From Oscillibacter sp. PC13 (GTDB lineage Bacteria > Bacillota > Clostridia > Oscillospirales > Oscillospiraceae), in NCBI RefSeq assembly GCF_900115635.1, contig NZ_FOXE01000006.1:1-64000 (forward strand): DNA of 64,000 bases. Direction: 5' to 3'. The notes below the pieces were generated by a model. The model was not told the DNA's origin. It did not search any database and saw only the letters and a list, made by a program, of their open reading frames with translations. Of this stretch, positions 62,728 to 64,000 are shown in pieces. The position numbers and the translations under genes are program-made. Positions within the stretch are counted from its first letter, which is position 1; every line of letters begins with the position of its first letter.

Positions 62728-64000
62728 TCAGTTCAGGGTATCAGATGCCTCCGTAAAAAGCTCCGTCACCCGCGCCGCTGTGGCGGGATGGGAGGTCAGC
62801 TCCGGATCCTCGGCCAGCAGGGCATCCGCAGCGGCCTGTGCCTCCTGCAGAAGTTCTGTGCCGCAGCCGAGATCCGCAATCTTCAGTCCCGGCAGACCGT
62901 GCTGTCGGACGCCGAAAAAGTCCCCGGGGCCCCGGAGCCGCAGATCCTCCTCAGCAATTTTGAAGCCGTCGCAGGTTTGCGTCATCACCTTCAGACGCTG
63001 ACGGGTTTCTTCGCTGCGATTATCGGAAATCAGGACGCAATAGGACTGCCAGCTGCCTCGGCCCACCCGGCCACGCAGTTGGTGAAGCTGAGAGAGGCCG
63101 AACCGCTCCGCATTTTCGATCACCATAATTGCGGCATTCGGCACGTCCACGCCCACCTCGATGACGGTGGTGGACACTAGGATGTGGGCCTCTCCCGCGG
63201 CAAAGGCGGCCATGACGGCGTCCTTCTCCCGGGGCTTCATCTTGCCGTGGACGAAGGATACCTTCAAATCCGGGAAAACCTCCTGCTGCAGCATGGCCGC
63301 ATAAGCGGTGACGGCCTTCCGCTCATCGGGGAGCTCGTCGTTTTCCTCTACCATCGGACAGACAATATAGGCCTGCCGCCCCTCCGCGGCCAGCTTGCGG
63401 ATGAACTGATAGACCCGGGGATGGTAGCTGCCGGGGACGGCAAAGGTCTCGATGGGAAGACGTCCGGGGGGCAGCTGGTCAATGATGGAGACATCCAGGT
63501 CGCCGTACAGAATCAGCGCCAGAGTCCGGGGAATCGGCGTGGCGGACATGACCAGCGTGTGGGGATGCAGTCCCTTGGCGGAGAGCGCCGCCCGCTGGGC
63601 CACACCGAAGCGATGCTGTTCGTCTGTTACTACCAGCCCCAAATCCGCAAAATCCACACCTCCGGAAAGCAGGGCGTGGGTGCCGATGATAAAGTTCAGC
63701 TCTCCTGCCGCCAGTTTGGCGGCGACGGCCTTTTTCTCTCTGGCGGGGGTGGAGCCGGTGAGCAGGGCGCAGCGGATACCAAGGCCCTCCATCAGGGGAT
63801 CCAGACCCGCGTAATGCTGCTGAGCCAAGATTTCCGTGGGGGCCATCAACGCCGCCTGCCGGCCGTTTTTTACGCAGAAGTACACGCAGGCGGCGGCCAC
63901 CATGGTCTTGCCGGAGCCTACATCCCCCTGGCATAAGCGGTTCATGGGGACACCGGAGCGCATGTCAGAGAGCGCTTCCTCCACACAGCGGCGTTGGGCA
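62728..64000 (-). CDS. recG: ATP-dependent DNA helicase RecG, C-terminal part (N-terminus beyond window)
   Basis: RecG reverses stalled forks and processes recombination intermediates. The 424 visible codons (frame open to 64000) cover the helicase domains. They have Walker A CQGDVGSGKTMVAA, MAPTEILAQQHY, DEQHRFGVAQRA, SATPIPRTLALILYGDLDVS, VHGKMKPREKDAVM, TTVIEVGVDVPNA, QLRGRVGRGSWQSYC and the C-terminal wedge-side motif LRLRGPGDFFGVRQHGLP. Full-length RecG has about 680 residues, so about 250 N-terminal residues with the wedge domain are outside. It is not truncated, only cut by the window. Confidence 0.97.
   Translation of the reverse strand, partial: AQRRCVEEALSDMRSGVPMNRLCQGDVGSGKTMVAAACVYFCVKNGRQAALMAPTEILAQQHYAGLDPLMEGLGIRCALLTGSTPAREKKAVAAKLAAGELNFIIGTHALLSGGVDFADLGLVVTDEQHRFGVAQRAALSAKGLHPHTLVMSATPIPRTLALILYGDLDVSIIDQLPPGRLPIETFAVPGSYHPRVYQFIRKLAAEGRQAYIVCPMVEENDELPDERKAVTAYAAMLQQEVFPDLKVSFVHGKMKPREKDAVMAAFAAGEAHILVSTTVIEVGVDVPNAAIMVIENAERFGLSQLHQLRGRVGRGSWQSYCVLISDNRSEETRQRLKVMTQTCDGFKIAEEDLRLRGPGDFFGVRQHGLPGLKIADLGCGTELLQEAQAAADALLAEDPELTSHPATAARVTELFTEASDTLN

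Noticed and set aside
1-64000. CRISPR arrays, rRNA genes, prophage modules, replication origin
   Set aside because: No regularly spaced repeats, rRNA signatures, phage structural genes or DnaA-box clusters were seen.

Overview
The window is 64 kb of chromosomal DNA from a GC-rich member of the Clostridia. Gene content and order suggest a gut Oscillospiraceae relative (Oscillibacter / Dysosmobacter / Lawsonibacter type). The signs are Gram-positive housekeeping genes in typical order (era - yqzL - recO, mutS2, uvrB, uvrA, mtaB, recG), a T-box leader on methionine genes, SigmaA-type promoters (TTGACA-17-TATAAT), strong AGGAGG ribosome binding sites, TRAP and NhaC transporters, and no phage or plasmid backbone. 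The genus is inference; the class is well supported.

Layout. 1-520: left end of an IS110-family element on the minus strand, with the transposase N-terminus running off the window and a structured leader that could be a bridge RNA. 521-20.3 kb: mostly plus strand. It carries radC, an SOS-boxed uvrB, a cell-surface acylation operon (MBOAT plus AlgJ-like protein), a DMT exporter, a Cys-tRNA deacylase, uvrA, era, a 35-residue YqzL, recO, mutS2, a minus-strand lipoprotein and uridine phosphorylase. 20.3-23.9 kb (minus): methionine operon metY-metA-DUF4177 under a Met T-box, next to mscS. 24-31 kb: NhaC antiporter, a wrecked receiver-GGDEF-EAL gene, then a 3.8-kb segment bounded by 15-bp copies of a tRNA-Leu 3' end. 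That segment holds a ku fragment, a frameshifted zinc alcohol dehydrogenase and an intact DUF255 protein, and is followed by three tRNA-Leu genes.

31.2-38.5 kb (minus): a seven-gene catabolic operon of TRAP transporter (dctP, dctQ, dctM), iron alcohol dehydrogenase, GldA-like dehydrogenase and a two-part transketolase. The substrate is unknown, and this is the best candidate for an undescribed pathway. 39-47.5 kb: citrate synthase, sirtuin, ArsC-fold protein without the usual cysteine, YihY, M29 aminopeptidase, gamma carbonic anhydrase, MATE and AI-2E-type transporters. 47.5-48.6 kb: an XRE regulator / DUF3169 membrane protein pair preceded by three copies of an 18-bp palindrome, which looks like an autoregulated module. 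48.7-64 kb: HAD phosphatase, membrane proteins, RidA, acyl-ACP thioesterase, FMN alpha-hydroxyacid oxidoreductase, DUF4349 lipoprotein, metallo-hydrolase, SGNH hydrolase behind a 41-bp palindrome, RlmA, a second MATE, cysteine desulfurase, mtaB, yfbR, a coiled-coil protein and the C-terminal part of recG.

Themes. Decay is concentrated at 25.5-28.4 kb around the tRNA-Leu attachment site. Smaller scars are a pseudogene before uvrA and a duplicated era 3' end. DNA repair genes (radC, uvrB, uvrA, recO, mutS2, recG, ku remnant) are numerous. Homoserine is probably acetylated rather than succinylated (Glu111 in MetA), which fits the adjacent metY.
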